Source: Plasmodium brasilianum (Eukaryota > Apicomplexa > Aconoidasida > Haemosporida > Plasmodiidae). From it: a stretch of 64,000 nt of DNA. This document shows positions 12,421-24,606 of this stretch, one piece after another. Location of the stretch: positions 173,501 to 237,500 of the forward strand of contig NC_090124.1 in the NCBI RefSeq assembly GCF_023973825.1, given 5' to 3'. A program made the translations under genes and the position numbers. The notes beneath the pieces are model-generated. The model did not search any database, was not told the origin of the DNA, and was given only the letters and a program-made list of their open reading frames with translations. The first letter of the stretch is position 1. Every line of letters begins with the position of its first letter.

Positions 12421-14245
12421 TATTAGAACATATTTTTAAAAAACCCAAAAGGGAATATAAAAAAATAAATAATATAATATAATAAAATATAATATAAAAC
12501 TTAGATAAAATAAATAAATGTGCTTTTCGAATGGTATAGCATAACTGTAAAACTATAACAAATTAAAAAATTAATGAGAAATATAAGAGAGGTACACAAG
12601 GATGTTTTTCTTTTCTTTTCTTTTTTCTTTTTTTTTTTTTTTTCTTTTTCATTTAAGCTTAAATTTTTATCGTCCCCTTTTCAGATTCACTTAAAAATAA
12701 ATTATAAATAATCCAATCTTTATTTTTTTTGTTAATTGATTATCGCTTTAAATATTGGTTTAAAACAGAATGAACAAAAATGACAAAAAGAATATTATTT
12801 AAAAAATATATAATTAAATTTATAGCAGAATCAATTTGTACATTCGATGATTATTCAAATGGTATAAAATATTTATACATCTGTACAGTCGTAGCTAATC
12901 GTTACAATACATTTTTAACGAATTAACTACTTAAAATATGCCCAAACTTTTCAAAATTACAACATATTATCAAATAACACATATTCTGTATTTTTCTTAT
13001 CGTTCTTAATAAAAATTTTTATATATTAAGACTAAATGGAACACTTCAAAAAAAAAAAAAAATTTTTCTCTTTTTAATATTAATTTTATAATAGTTATTT
13101 CTTATTTTGATTTGTTTTCCCCGCATAAATAAATCATTTTTAATTATTTTCCCTGTTACTAATGTAGCAAATGTGCTAAAAGGAACGTTCATTTTTTATG
13201 TTACTTTCAAAAGGTACTTATAATCTCATTCAAAGACTAATATATATTAGCCACTTATTGTTTAACGTATTTCCATTACTCTTCTATATTTTACATAAAA
13301 TCTGATATTCCTTTGTGCAAAAAGAAAAAAAAAAAAAAAGAGCAAATTAATGTTCTGAAAAAGAAAATATGTACCTGATAAGGTCATAGACAAGTTTCAG
13401 GGTTAACACTAATAAACAGTTCGAAAAAATAAAAAAAAAGAATTTTTTCAAAAGGTAAGTAACGGCTAATATATTGCACATATATATTTATATATATATG
13501 TACATAAGTGTGTACATATACACGTATGTATTATAGTCTTCGTATAGAGTGCACAAAATATACTTAACTATTTAGTTTTTTGTGTATTAAAAAAAAAAAA
13601 AAAATTAAAACTTCCAAATTTTTCTATAATTTAAAAAAAGTGTATAATAAACCCGACGCTTCCTACATTTGCCTATGTTACCAGAGTACAGTTCCACACC
13701 ACAATCAGACAAAGCCTTTTCTTTTTTGTCCTGTTAATTTTACACCTTTTTTTTTTTTTTTAATTTTCGCATCTTTCCCGTAACACGTTGTTTTAGATGA
13801 AACATAAAAATAAAACAAAGAGCTCAGTTATGATAAAAAAGTAATTTTTATTCACATTTCGTTAATTTAATTATTTCATGTTTTTAATAAATGTTTTATG
13901 AAAAATTTTTGCATTTCAAGGGCTCATCATTCTTGCACATTTCTGAGTTGCTACTGATGAGGGTATAATTTTTTTTTTTTTTTTTTGTCTTCATTCTAAA
14001 ATTCCTTTTTCAGTTGTCATCTGTCATCTGTATGTTTTTTGTACCTGGTTTGTTTCTAATCATTCGTTCTTTGTATTTCATTTATTTTTGCTTTTTTTTT
14101 TTTTTTTTGTTTTTTTTGTTTTTTGTTTTTTGTTTTTTTTTTGTTTTTCTTTTTGTTTTTTTCTAATTTTCGTTTCCCCTTTCTAAATAATTATCATCCA
14201 TTCGTCAATTATAACCCTCCCTTTTAGAATGAATAAAATTACGGA
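12421..14245. other. Divergent intergenic region (shared promoter space)
   Basis: This 1.8 kb lies between the minus-strand ECM29-like gene and the plus-strand gene at 14246, so both promoters should be here. It holds T and A homopolymers and two patches of higher G+C (about 13640-13740 and 13915-13960). I could not turn these patches into a gene or a recognised RNA. A TGATGA sequence near 13956 resembles a snoRNA C box, but no convincing D box or guide layout was seen. Confidence 0.5.
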
Positions 14246-15808
14246 ATGTCAAAAAAAAAAAAAAAAAAGAAAGTAAATATGCTGTGTCCTTTATTTTCAT
14301 GTAAAAGCAAGTATTACTATAACATTTCGAATTTTCCACCATCCGATAATGAAGAATGCGAACCTTTTTTCGAGGGTAAAAACAAAAATAAAGATTTTCA
14401 CTATATAATTGAAAAAGCCGTAAACGAAATTATATATGATACAAAAAAGAGCTGTGATGTTCATTCTGACTTTGAACAAGTTGAGAAAATTGGGAATAAA
14501 AAAAAGGAACATCTATATTCCGATGATTGTTTAGATGATATTGATATAATTTTAAAAAAGAGCAAAACCGAAAACATGTTTTTAAGAAAAAAAGAAAATA
14601 ACGAAGTTAGTGATATCTTATTACCCTCTAAAAATATAAAACAAAGAATTTATTCTATAAACGAAGACAAAATAGACATAAAAGATAATAGCAGAAAAAA
14701 AATAGAAAATACACTCAATGATAACATAATAGAAAATTTTAAAAATGTTTTATGTAATGATTTAAACAAATATTTTAAAGATATACTGGAAGACGTAAAA
14801 AAAGGTACTGAAATGAATGAAATTAATGGTTCTAATATACAAAAAGAGGAGCATATTCCAAGCGAGAAAAAACTTCAGCATCATTTTAACATTTTAAAAA
14901 AAAATACTACCAATTGCGAAGTACCATTCGATAATATTTCTAACTGCACAGATACCACAGATATAACGTGTATTAACAGTAAAATGTTAAAAAGGGTTAA
15001 TTACAAAAAAATAAATTGTGAAAGCGTAACTTCAGAAGAGAACAAAAAATTCGATGTTGCTCAATTATTCAATATTAGTGAAAGTGACGGTAGAACACAT
15101 TTCAATAAACAAAATACTGTAACATATAAGGACAACGCATCTTTTGATATAGTTGTAGATCTCAATCAAGATAATATATTATTAAAAAATACTCACAATA
15201 ATAATAGAAGAACTGTGAACAAATCAAGGTACAAAAAAAATTTTTATTTTTCAAAAAGAAAAAAATTAACTAAAGAAAAATCATTTTTATTAAGCAAAAA
15301 AAGTAAATTATATAACAAAGATTACCATAAGACGGATGATATGAGAAGTAGTATGCCTAAAAAAAAACAACCCTATTTATGCAAATCACACCGCGAGATT
15401 GTAAATAGTATGGGCAATGTTACTAGCTCTGGTATAATAAAAACTTTAATAACTTCAACTCAAAAAAAAAAAAAAAAAAAAAAAAAAAAGAATATTTCTG
15501 CTCCATATATATTAGTATCATATCTTCTGCTGCATTATCAGCCCTCCCAAATGTTCATGCTTCATTTGTAAATAAGTAATTATATACACATATATATATT
15601 TGTGTGTAAAATTTCGTACACGTCCCCCCTTACGTATGTGAAAATTCCTTTTTTTTTATTTACCCCAGGAAATTTGAGTGCTTTGAGAAATTCCCATATG
15701 TCCCTTGAGTCAAAATCCAACTTCTGTACAAGCCCAACTGAAGATTTTGTCTTTAGCCATTTTCAGAAAAATGCAAATAACAACATTATAAATAAACTTC
15801 TTCTTTAA
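14246..15808 (+). CDS. Unrecognised two-exon protein, basic C-terminal part
   Basis: Exon 1 is 14246-15431 and exon 2 is 15669-15808, joined at phase 1 (TCT G|GTATAA ... CCCCAG|GA AAT). The spliced product is 441 residues and ends NIINKLLL. Reading straight through the donor gives a poly-Lys tail from an A run inside the intron, so the unspliced reading is unlikely. The start may be 14246 or the ATG at 14279 (MLCPLFSCKSK), because a long A run lies between them. The protein is hydrophilic and Asn/Lys/Asp-rich. It has a basic cluster around residues 330-355 (KRKKLTKEK, KKSK) that could be a nuclear-localisation signal, and no membrane segment. I do not recognise a domain. It is convergent with the gene at 16397. 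Confidence 0.72.
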
Positions 15809-16396
15809 AAATTTTCTTCTCATAATACTGTAACTCTTTCTTCATTTTTTTTTTTTTTTTTTTTGTTTTTCGTTTCTCAAACTCATTAAAACTCTGTCTT
15901 ATTCAAAAAATTTTATAATATTTAAAGGAATCTTATTTGTGCGAGGTGTATTCTTAATTGTTGAAATTCAATTATAAAACAAAAAAAAAAAAAAAAAAAA
16001 AAAAAAAGGTAGAGAAGGGTACATAAATGCATAGAAATGTACAGAAGTGTACAGAAATGTGTAGAAATGAAAATAAAAAAATAAGAACAAACGCTTTATT
16101 AGAAAAATTTGTATTACATTGCCTTATTTTTATAAGTTACAAAAAAAAAAAAAAAAATTCAAACTATTGCAGCCTTTCAAAATTATGAAAAAATACACAT
16201 AAGACATGTTAAATAAATTCAAACAAAAATTTAAAAAAGATATTTTTTCCTTTTTTTAAAAAGAAAAAAAAAAAAAAAAATGAAAAATTACAAATATGAC
16301 ATACATGATTAAAAATAAATTTATTTCATATAGACATTTTACAAAAAAATAAAAATTTGTTTCAAACCCATTAAACTGTAGAAATATGTGTTTCCG
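15809..16396. other. Convergent intergenic gap
   Basis: This 588-bp gap holds the 3' flanks of two convergent genes. It consists of poly-A and poly-T runs (notably about 15981-16007 and 16141-16158) and a short GTACAGAAATGT-type repeat near 16025-16065. I see nothing coding. Confidence 0.6.
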
Positions 16397-19300
16397 TTAT
16401 TGTCGTGATGGATGAACATATATATGTTTTGTCCGGGCCAGAGGAAAAAAATATAATATGTTATTCATAAAATTATAATAACAAAAATTAACTTTGCATT
16501 TAACAGGTAAAGTTGAAGAGTAATCAAAATTAATTTTAACATTCTTTTTAAATTCAATATTTATAATGTTTTTAAAAAAAGGTGTTGTAGAATTATCCAC
16601 TGTATTACCTACATCTCTGCAGTTTTTTATTTTCCATTCATGGATATGTATCTTATGATAATATGATTTATTTATTTTTCTAAATGGTTTTGTGTTTTCC
16701 TTTTTTTTTTTTTTCTTCATTTTTCCTCCTCCTTCCTCCTCTTCAACAATGTACTTTTTTAAATACTTTTCATCCAACTCCATATCCGAATCATTCTTCA
16801 CGTTATGGTTTGCTGCTTTCGATTTTTTCCTTTTTGCAAATAAAGAATTTTTTGTTTCTTTTTTGTTTGTTTTACTTAAACTTTTTAAGTGTTTCAAGGA
16901 ATAATCTTCAGACAGAATATGTTCAACCATAAAATTGTACGTTAACAGCATGTTATTATTGCTACTACTATTAGGGTAGAATTTGTTCTTATTTATTTCG
17001 CTCTTCTTTAATTTATTTGAACTCTCTGTGTTCACTTCTTCACTATTTATAATTAACATATCTTCATATTCAATATACAAAAATAAATTACTAAAAAAAT
17101 AGGTTATATGATCTGGCAAAAAAAACAACATTTTTTTAAAGTCCTCTTCAACATATTTTTCAAAAAATTCATAATTATCAATTTCAAATGATAACTTTAT
17201 TTGTACATAAAAAAAGGACAAGAATAAAAAAGGAAAATTTACACATTTATTATAATTTATAAAGTCTTTATTTTTTAAATGTTTTAAAATAAGCTTTAAT
17301 ATCTTATTTATTAAAATGTTAATTGAATGTGTATCATCATTATTTTTATTTCCTCGCTTTGCAAACAGTTCATCAAAACCAACTATTAAATGCTGGAAAT
17401 GTTCCGTACCATTTATAATTTTTACCTTCTTCCTACCTCTACCATTACGAAGAAGACTGTTAAAAAAATAAACATCCTTTTTATCCTTAAAATTATTTAA
17501 TTCTTTTTCATTATTATTCGAAAAGTTACAAAAATGTTCTCTTAACGTGTTAAATAAAATATCATCTTCATCATAAATTTTGTTCAAAATAAAGCGGAAA
17601 ATTTGAGATATATTTTCTGAGAAAAAATAATTTTTATTAAATAAATAATATATTTCAATCAGATTTCTATTTATTTTATGATTTAAGTTAATAACTTTTT
17701 TATGATAAAAATATTCTGAAAATTTATTTTTAAAGTTTACAACTTTTTCTCTAATTTTCAATGTATTATCTTTTTCTGTCCTTTGTATTTTTATCTTGGC
17801 TTTCACAAAATTAAACTGTACATTTTTTTTAAGTAAATATAAAACCATTTTCGGTATTTTCCTACTTACACAATCGATCAAATGTGTGCGATTTTTATAA
17901 AATTTATTAAAATTATTATCTTGATCCATATCACAAATTTCGTTATTTGTCCTACTTTTACCAAATTTATATGCAAACAATGAATTATCATCATCCGTGC
18001 TTGTTCCATCGTCTCGAAATTTGTTATACCCTTTTCCTTCTTCTTGCTCTTTATCTTGCTCGTCTTCTTTCCCGTTTGAACTGCATAAATATTTCCTCAT
18101 GCCACTATTCACATTCCACATTCCACTGAACTCTAGGTTATTAACAGAGTTTATTGCGTTAGACTTATCAATAATTATATCAATCAAATTACACTTTCTT
18201 CCACTATCCCTCTTCAATAAATTCTCATAAATAGGTTTCCTCTTCTTATCTATATCTGATAAGTATGCAATTAAATCATCATATAATTTCCCCTTATACT
18301 CATTATGCAAAATAACTGATTTCCCCATATTACTATTATGTGAGCTTTTTCTTGTACTAATATGCTGTTCTGAAAAAATGTTTTTCAAAAGTATATTATT
18401 TATAGGTATATCATAAAAATCTTTCAAAATTATCTGTTTATGTATTACTCGAAAAGAAGTTAGTTCACTTAAATATTTTCGAATAAATTTTTTATAGTGT
18501 AAAAAATATTTTTTATTATGATCAACACCTTCTCTTAAAAATGCTAAAAAAAGCATATTAATGACAATATTTTCATTTAACATATCACTCAATTTTTCAG
18601 AATATTTCATATAAGACTGTGTGAAATATAGTATGCGTCTGGTCTCTTCTTCTTTTTCTATAATATTCAATTGCTTATCATATTTTAAATTCTCCTCATA
18701 TTTTTTTCCTTCACCACCTTGTTTTTCCCCCGCTTCTTCCACAGCTTCATCGCCCAGTTTTTCACCAACATCTTTATTACCAACCTTTTCGCCCGCTTTT
18801 TCGCCCGCTTTTTCTCCAACTTCTTCACACGCTTCTCCACACACGTTGTTGGCATTTCCATTCAACTTCTTCAACTTTTCAACTACACTTTTCACTATTG
18901 TCGAGGTCCCATCATAAGCCTGCTTCTTAGCAATCCTTCTGTTGTAATAATCCGAAGATATATCATCTAAACGGTTCAGCAATCCTGTCAAGTCATTACT
19001 AGTGTTCATATAAAAAAAATTAATATCTTTATATATAATTAGGTACTCTAAAAAATGATTTGTCTTTAAGTTCGTTTGATCGTGTAGTAATTGCCATATA
19101 TTTTTCTTAAAAAAAAAACAGTTTTCACCAAAAAAATTTATTTTTTTATTAAAAAATAAATTTAATAAGGACAAAATATATACATAGCAAAAAATACTTT
19201 CATTATGGCTTATATTTAATTTAACACAATGCGGAAATTCCAAAAATGCGTATGTCTGAAAGAACAGCAACTCTAGTGAAATTTCTTCTTTATGTGTAAA

Positions 19301-22300
19301 TGTTTCATTGTTGTCTCTATAATTATAATTATTGTCAGTATATCGAATTATATTTAGCTCTATGTTTTCTTTTTTTCCATCATTCACGTTCATCCTAGTA
19401 TCTGTATTAATAATTGCATGTGAGTCATATGCCAAATTTTCTTTCAAACTACTTATAACATTTATAGAATTCGGATTAAGTCGAAATTTTTTTTCAAAAG
19501 AAGAATTCAAAGACTCATTCGAAATGTAATAAAAAAATTTATAAGACCATTCAAACAAATTAAAGTAAGGAGGAAAAGTATTACAATTTTGAATATAATT
19601 TTTTCGAAATTTATTAAAAAAAAAGGAATAAGTCAAACTGGAGTACCTAAATGATAGAATAATCATTACAGCATATATATAACACCATTCCTCGTTATTA
19701 TAAATAATATTATCCACTATATAAACTTCGTGCTCATTAATATTATTGTAATCTTGTGCTTCACCATATATTTCTTCTTTATTATGTTGCATGGTTGGAT
19801 GGATGTTATATTCGTCCATATTATTTTTTAAATTATTATTTGCATCAAATTCATAGTACAATAGATGTGTGTTCGTCTTAAAATTAAAATTGTATAAACA
19901 TAAATTGCATAACAAATTTAAAACAACGTTAATACCATTCTTATCATACATACTATAAGAAAACATAAGAAATATATATTTACGTCTTTCTTTATTCAAA
20001 TTTTTCAAAAGAACTGAAATATATTTATTAAAAAAAATTCTATTTATAGGGATTATATAAGAAATTTTGATAATTAAATATGTTACATAACTAAATATAT
20101 TAAGGTTAACATGATTTAGAAAAAAAACAATACTTTTTTGTATTATTTCGCAAACTTCTTTATCCTGATATATATCAATAAATATTTCGAAAATTTTAAA
20201 TATAAAAAGTAATATATTTTCATCTTCATCATCTATTTTATTAGCTAACCAACCACTATTAGGCTCACTATTAAATATAGTTTCAAAATTTGTTAGTAAT
20301 ACACAATTTTTCCTTTTTTTTTCCTTATCTTCATTTTCGTTATCACTAAATGGTTCATTTGATAAAATGAAGTCTTCTTCTTTCCTACTCTCATGTATAT
20401 CATATTTACCAATCTGTTTATTAGATTCACTTACATTTCGTTTGAACATATTGATGTTTTCTTTTTTTGGTACAAAATCTTCATTTACATTGTTATGTGT
20501 TAACATAGGGGCTTCTTCATGTACTATGTCCTTTCCCTCTTTTCCATCTGTCTCTTCCTTACTATTATTTGTGCGAAATTGCATGTACACATAATTTCGA
20601 TTAAAAAAATGGAAGTTATATTTTTGTAAATATACCATCTTGCTTTTTGTAAATCCTCTCATGAAGTTTCCTTTTTTGCTGACTAAACAATCTACAATTA
20701 AGTTTTTACTAAACACAAAAAAGGATTTGCTGCTAGCTCTTCTTTCGTCCTTTTTTCCATCACGAAGTTCCTCATATGTATGATTGTTTATTTTATCGTT
20801 ATTTTCCTCTCCTGTGTTTTTATATCGTCCTTCCCCTACCTCTTTTTCCTTTTTCTCCTCATACAACACTTTCAGAATGTAACAAAACGATTTGACTGAT
20901 TCAATTCGTACTAAATTATGTTGACTCTCAGAACAGTAAGCAAATAGACTTAAAAAAGAATTTAACAATTTGACAAATATCTTTTCATCATTATTTGCTA
21001 TTTTTATTTTATATTTTACATTTTTTTTCTTTAATATATCAATTCCATTTATATTATTTTTTAAATAATTTATATATAAAAAAAAAACGTAAGATAAATT
21101 AAAGGTATTTCTTTTCAATTTGACCAATATTTCAAACATCAATACAAAACATTTTAAATTAATTATTTTTAAAGTGTCATTTTGTGTAAACAATTTTACG
21201 CATAAATAGGAATATACATTTAATATAATTCCAAATATGCTAAAGTGAACACTACAATCGTCTAATAACCCTATCAATCTTTTCATATTCTCAAGTAGTT
21301 CTATAATTTCTTTTATTAAACGAATGCACTCTTTGTCACTAACGGATAATATATCTTCTACTTTATCACATAAAACACTTATCAATTTTTCAAAGTAACT
21401 TAACAGTAAACCATCTTCTTTTCTTTTCTTCTTCTTCGTTTTTGTCTTTGTCTTAGTCTTCTTATACAAATTCTTGCTTTTTTTACCCAGTAGTTGTGTA
21501 CCTTTACCTTTTGCACTGGGGGATAATTTTTTGGAGTAATCTAAAATCCCTCCCCCCTCCTCGTTTTTGTTTGACAGGTTATACAGGGTAAAGTTGTTTC
21601 TGAATTTACTATTTTTGTTCAGATAGTAGCTCCTATTGCTGCTCTTATGGCTGCTCCTATTTCGACCCTTACTATTGCCCCTATTGTTGTTGTCATTGTA
21701 TTTTTCGCTATTGTTTATACCAAAATTGCTGCTATCATAACTACCTAAATTTGCACACATGTCCGAGTTTTCATTAACGTCCTTTGTAGTATTACTGTAC
21801 AAAGCACGTATCTGTCCCTTTCTCATATTAAAATTCTTACCTACATAATGAACACTACTCTGAATCTTGTTCACGTCACATGCACTATTAAAATCCACCT
21901 TGTTGTTAGTAAGGTTACACTCTGTACTCCCATCATAATGAACATATCCATTGTTACTGTTATTTATACTGCTAGCATCATTATTGCATGATGATACATG
22001 ATTACTCTGGAAGTTGGTATCATCATTGCTTTTAACATAATTGTTATTATCAATGCAATAATTTTTTTTATTTTCCTGAACTGGAATATTTGTATTTTCA
22101 ATTACCCTATGCTGAATTCTATTATATTTCACATATTTATTAATGTAAATGCAGCTTCTATTTTTATATATTTTATGCGTGTACGCTAGGTTTACCTTAG
22201 CTGGTGAGTTCATGTGGTAATTCGCGTTATACCTATTGCCTCTATTACTAAAGGCGTCCCTACTGCGGTTATAATTACTGCTGTTGATATTGTTATTGTT

Positions 22301-23137
22301 GTTATTGTTTTTACTGTTATTGTTGTTATTGTTATTGTTGTAATTGTTGTTATTGTTATTGTTATTGTTGTTATTGTTATTGTTGTAATTGTTATTGTTG
22401 TTATTATTGTTATTGTTATCATTGCTGTTATTGTAATTGTTGTTATTGTTATCATTGCTGTTACTATTGTCATTGTTGTTACTATTGTCATTGCTATTGG
22501 TATTATTACTGACGTTGAAACCGCTTTGTTTATGGTGGGTTACTTCCTCATTTAAAGAAATTTTGTTATCTGTCCTAACATAATACATATTTGAACTGAA
22601 ATTACCCAAGTACTGCTTGCTATTAGTACTATAATTATTGCTAATATTTATTTTTTTATTTTTGACTTGAAAATTATTTTTTACCCCTTCATTATCTGAC
22701 AAGTAATAATTCTTCCTTTTATTTTTATTTCTTACCGCTGCGTTAACACTCTGAAAACTTTTTTGTACTTTATTTGAATTTTTATTTGTTATTTTTTTGT
22801 AAAACTTGTATGTTGTATTTGTCCCCGTGTTCATACCCGCGTTTGTCCCTGTGCTCATACCAGCACTTACACCTGCACCTATTCCCGCGCCTATTCCTTG
22901 TGACTTATCTCTTAACCTCTGCTGTGTCTCGCTTTCATTCCCTGCGAAATGTAGAAAAATTAAATTATTTTTATTGGTTTCATAACAGTAGTTTTTTTTT
23001 GATATATTGCTGAAAATGAAATTACTTTTTTTTTTTTTTTTTGTTTCATCATTTTTCCTATTTCCCACTATTAAATTATTATTTACAATACTGTTAACAT
23101 TACCTTTTATTTTTTCCCTTTTCAATTTTTTTTTCAT
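16397..23137 (-). CDS. Large Asn-rich helical-repeat protein, possible Integrator subunit 4 relative
   Basis: A single open frame of 2,246 residues. The N-terminal 600 residues are low complexity: a Gly/Ala/Thr repeat near residues 86-110, an almost pure Asn/Ser tract at about 212-289, and basic KTKTKTKTKKKK near 560. From about 620 to 2150 it is helical, HEAT/ARM-like, including NLVRIESVKSFCYILKVLYE (about 760), broken by charged inserts and a GEKAGEK-type repeat (about 1436-1472). The last 100 residues look like a small beta domain (KINFDYSSTLPVKCKVNF) and end LARTKHIYVHPSRQ. That order, HEAT repeats then a beta domain with a terminal 'PVKVYIMP'-like strand, is like INTS4, the scaffold of the Integrator cleavage module. 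The similarity is weak and other HEAT scaffolds are possible. It is safest read as a conserved parasite protein of unknown function. Confidence 0.8.
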   Translation of the reverse strand: MKKKLKREKIKGNVNSIVNNNLIVGNRKNDETKKKKKSNFIFSNISKKNYCYETNKNNLIFLHFAGNESETQQRLRDKSQGIGAGIGAGVSAGMSTGTNAGMNTGTNTTYKFYKKITNKNSNKVQKSFQSVNAAVRNKNKRKNYYLSDNEGVKNNFQVKNKKINISNNYSTNSKQYLGNFSSNMYYVRTDNKISLNEEVTHHKQSGFNVSNNTNSNDNSNNNDNSNSNDNNNNNYNNSNDNNNNNNNNNNYNNNNNNNNNNNNNNYNNNNNNNNSKNNNNNNNINSSNYNRSRDAFSNRGNRYNANYHMNSPAKVNLAYTHKIYKNRSCIYINKYVKYNRIQHRVIENTNIPVQENKKNYCIDNNNYVKSNDDTNFQSNHVSSCNNDASSINNSNNGYVHYDGSTECNLTNNKVDFNSACDVNKIQSSVHYVGKNFNMRKGQIRALYSNTTKDVNENSDMCANLGSYDSSNFGINNSEKYNDNNNRGNSKGRNRSSHKSSNRSYYLNKNSKFRNNFTLYNLSNKNEEGGGILDYSKKLSPSAKGKGTQLLGKKSKNLYKKTKTKTKTKKKKRKEDGLLLSYFEKLISVLCDKVEDILSVSDKECIRLIKEIIELLENMKRLIGLLDDCSVHFSIFGIILNVYSYLCVKLFTQNDTLKIINLKCFVLMFEILVKLKRNTFNLSYVFFLYINYLKNNINGIDILKKKNVKYKIKIANNDEKIFVKLLNSFLSLFAYCSESQHNLVRIESVKSFCYILKVLYEEKKEKEVGEGRYKNTGEENNDKINNHTYEELRDGKKDERRASSKSFFVFSKNLIVDCLVSKKGNFMRGFTKSKMVYLQKYNFHFFNRNYVYMQFRTNNSKEETDGKEGKDIVHEEAPMLTHNNVNEDFVPKKENINMFKRNVSESNKQIGKYDIHESRKEEDFILSNEPFSDNENEDKEKKRKNCVLLTNFETIFNSEPNSGWLANKIDDEDENILLFIFKIFEIFIDIYQDKEVCEIIQKSIVFFLNHVNLNIFSYVTYLIIKISYIIPINRIFFNKYISVLLKNLNKERRKYIFLMFSYSMYDKNGINVVLNLLCNLCLYNFNFKTNTHLLYYEFDANNNLKNNMDEYNIHPTMQHNKEEIYGEAQDYNNINEHEVYIVDNIIYNNEEWCYIYAVMIILSFRYSSLTYSFFFNKFRKNYIQNCNTFPPYFNLFEWSYKFFYYISNESLNSSFEKKFRLNPNSINVISSLKENLAYDSHAIINTDTRMNVNDGKKENIELNIIRYTDNNYNYRDNNETFTHKEEISLELLFFQTYAFLEFPHCVKLNISHNESIFCYVYILSLLNLFFNKKINFFGENCFFFKKNIWQLLHDQTNLKTNHFLEYLIIYKDINFFYMNTSNDLTGLLNRLDDISSDYYNRRIAKKQAYDGTSTIVKSVVEKLKKLNGNANNVCGEACEEVGEKAGEKAGEKVGNKDVGEKLGDEAVEEAGEKQGGEGKKYEENLKYDKQLNIIEKEEETRRILYFTQSYMKYSEKLSDMLNENIVINMLFLAFLREGVDHNKKYFLHYKKFIRKYLSELTSFRVIHKQIILKDFYDIPINNILLKNIFSEQHISTRKSSHNSNMGKSVILHNEYKGKLYDDLIAYLSDIDKKRKPIYENLLKRDSGRKCNLIDIIIDKSNAINSVNNLEFSGMWNVNSGMRKYLCSSNGKEDEQDKEQEEGKGYNKFRDDGTSTDDDNSLFAYKFGKSRTNNEICDMDQDNNFNKFYKNRTHLIDCVSRKIPKMVLYLLKKNVQFNFVKAKIKIQRTEKDNTLKIREKVVNFKNKFSEYFYHKKVINLNHKINRNLIEIYYLFNKNYFFSENISQIFRFILNKIYDEDDILFNTLREHFCNFSNNNEKELNNFKDKKDVYFFNSLLRNGRGRKKVKIINGTEHFQHLIVGFDELFAKRGNKNNDDTHSINILINKILKLILKHLKNKDFINYNKCVNFPFLFLSFFYVQIKLSFEIDNYEFFEKYVEEDFKKMLFFLPDHITYFFSNLFLYIEYEDMLIINSEEVNTESSNKLKKSEINKNKFYPNSSSNNNMLLTYNFMVEHILSEDYSLKHLKSLSKTNKKETKNSLFAKRKKSKAANHNVKNDSDMELDEKYLKKYIVEEEEGGGKMKKKKKKENTKPFRKINKSYYHKIHIHEWKIKNCRDVGNTVDNSTTPFFKNIINIEFKKNVKINFDYSSTLPVKCKVNFCYYNFMNNILYFFPLARTKHIYVHPSRQ

Positions 23138-23370
23138 TATAATTCCTATATAATATGATGTTTTTCATTACTTTTTAATTTGTTTTTACCCCGTAAAGGT
23201 CATATTAACTTGAAATAGCAATCTTATTTAAAAACAAAATGAAATATATCATTTTTAATCACTGGCGTATTTGTAACGCCTTTGTAAAATTTGCCTCAAG
23301 TTACGGCAAATAGCAAATATATTATATGGACAATATAAGGAAAGACGTTGCACATACATACATAAGTACG

Positions 23371-23404
<34 letters not shown>

Positions 23405-24571
23405 AAAACATTCGCACATAAAAATGTACATATATACAAATACACTCACATACATACAGTACTACCCCTCTTTTTGAGGCACTTTCTGAAAAGCTTTTAT
23501 GTTATGCTTCGATTGGAGCTAGCTCGTTTAACCTTTACCAATAAGTACATACAAATACGTACAGTTTTGGAGTTTCGTAAAATGAAAAAATTACCAGATT
23601 TGCAAATAAACCTCATCCAATATAATTTATTATGCATCATTTGTATTTATTAAAATTTTTAATTTTTGCAAAAATTAATTATATTCAGAATTTAACAATG
23701 AACAACTCAAATTATAAATGGGAAAAAATACCTCAATCTTTGATAGATTTTTAATCTTTTCCGAGCTCTTGTATGAATAAAAAAAATAAAATAAATATAC
23801 ATTTACACGTGTATGTGTATATATATATGACGCAAAGCTATACTTGTATTAGCTTGACCATTTAAAATATTCCTTAGTTTTTTCAGAATAAAAAAAAAAA
23901 AAAAACTAAACATTTAAAGGGAAATTAAATAAAACTGTATGTTATATGTGCTTAGTTTTTCTTTTTTCTTTTTTTTTTTTTTTTTGGTAACGTTATTCAC
24001 CTTTTTAGTAACCATAATATATATATATAAAATAATAATAATAATAATAATAAAATTAAAAAATTAAAAAATTAAAAAACGAAGAACATTCTTTCAAGTA
24101 AAAACATGTAGCAAACATCCAAACGTCTGCCTTTTTTACGAGGCGAAATGCTGCTATATTTTCATACCATTTAATTATTTTTTTTTCCGTCATAATTTTG
24201 TACACTATATATATACCTCTATTATTTCTATCTTCTATAGCAAACACCAATATAAGTGTAACTTTAAGAAAGTCTCTGTTCACCTCCATAGTCTTTTCAT
24301 CACTCATACACCTATGCGTTACAGTTGCGTGGATATTTGTAATTTATAAAGTTAAGAAGCGGTTTCATTTTAGGACTTCCTTTATTTTATTTGTGTGCGT
24401 GTGTGAATGTACGCCATTGTGAGTGTACTACTTGTATGTAAAAAGAACATGCTTAATGTGCTTCCCTTTTCTCAAGTGTTTACAAGAAGCATCGAATAAA
24501 AGTTGACCGCTTTAAAATAAGATAAAAAATAAAAGGGAATAATCTTAACATATGTGTACACATACACATGC

Positions 24572-24606
<35 letters not shown>

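Noticed and set aside
13915..13965. Possible C/D box snoRNA (TGATGA near 13956)
   Set aside because: I found no clear D box, terminal stem or guide element at the expected spacing.
22210..22555. Plus-strand ORF of nearly pure Val/Ile and minus-strand Ile/Thr ORF
   Set aside because: These are antisense and frame-shifted readings of the Asn-codon (AAT/AAC) tract in the gene at 16397-23137.
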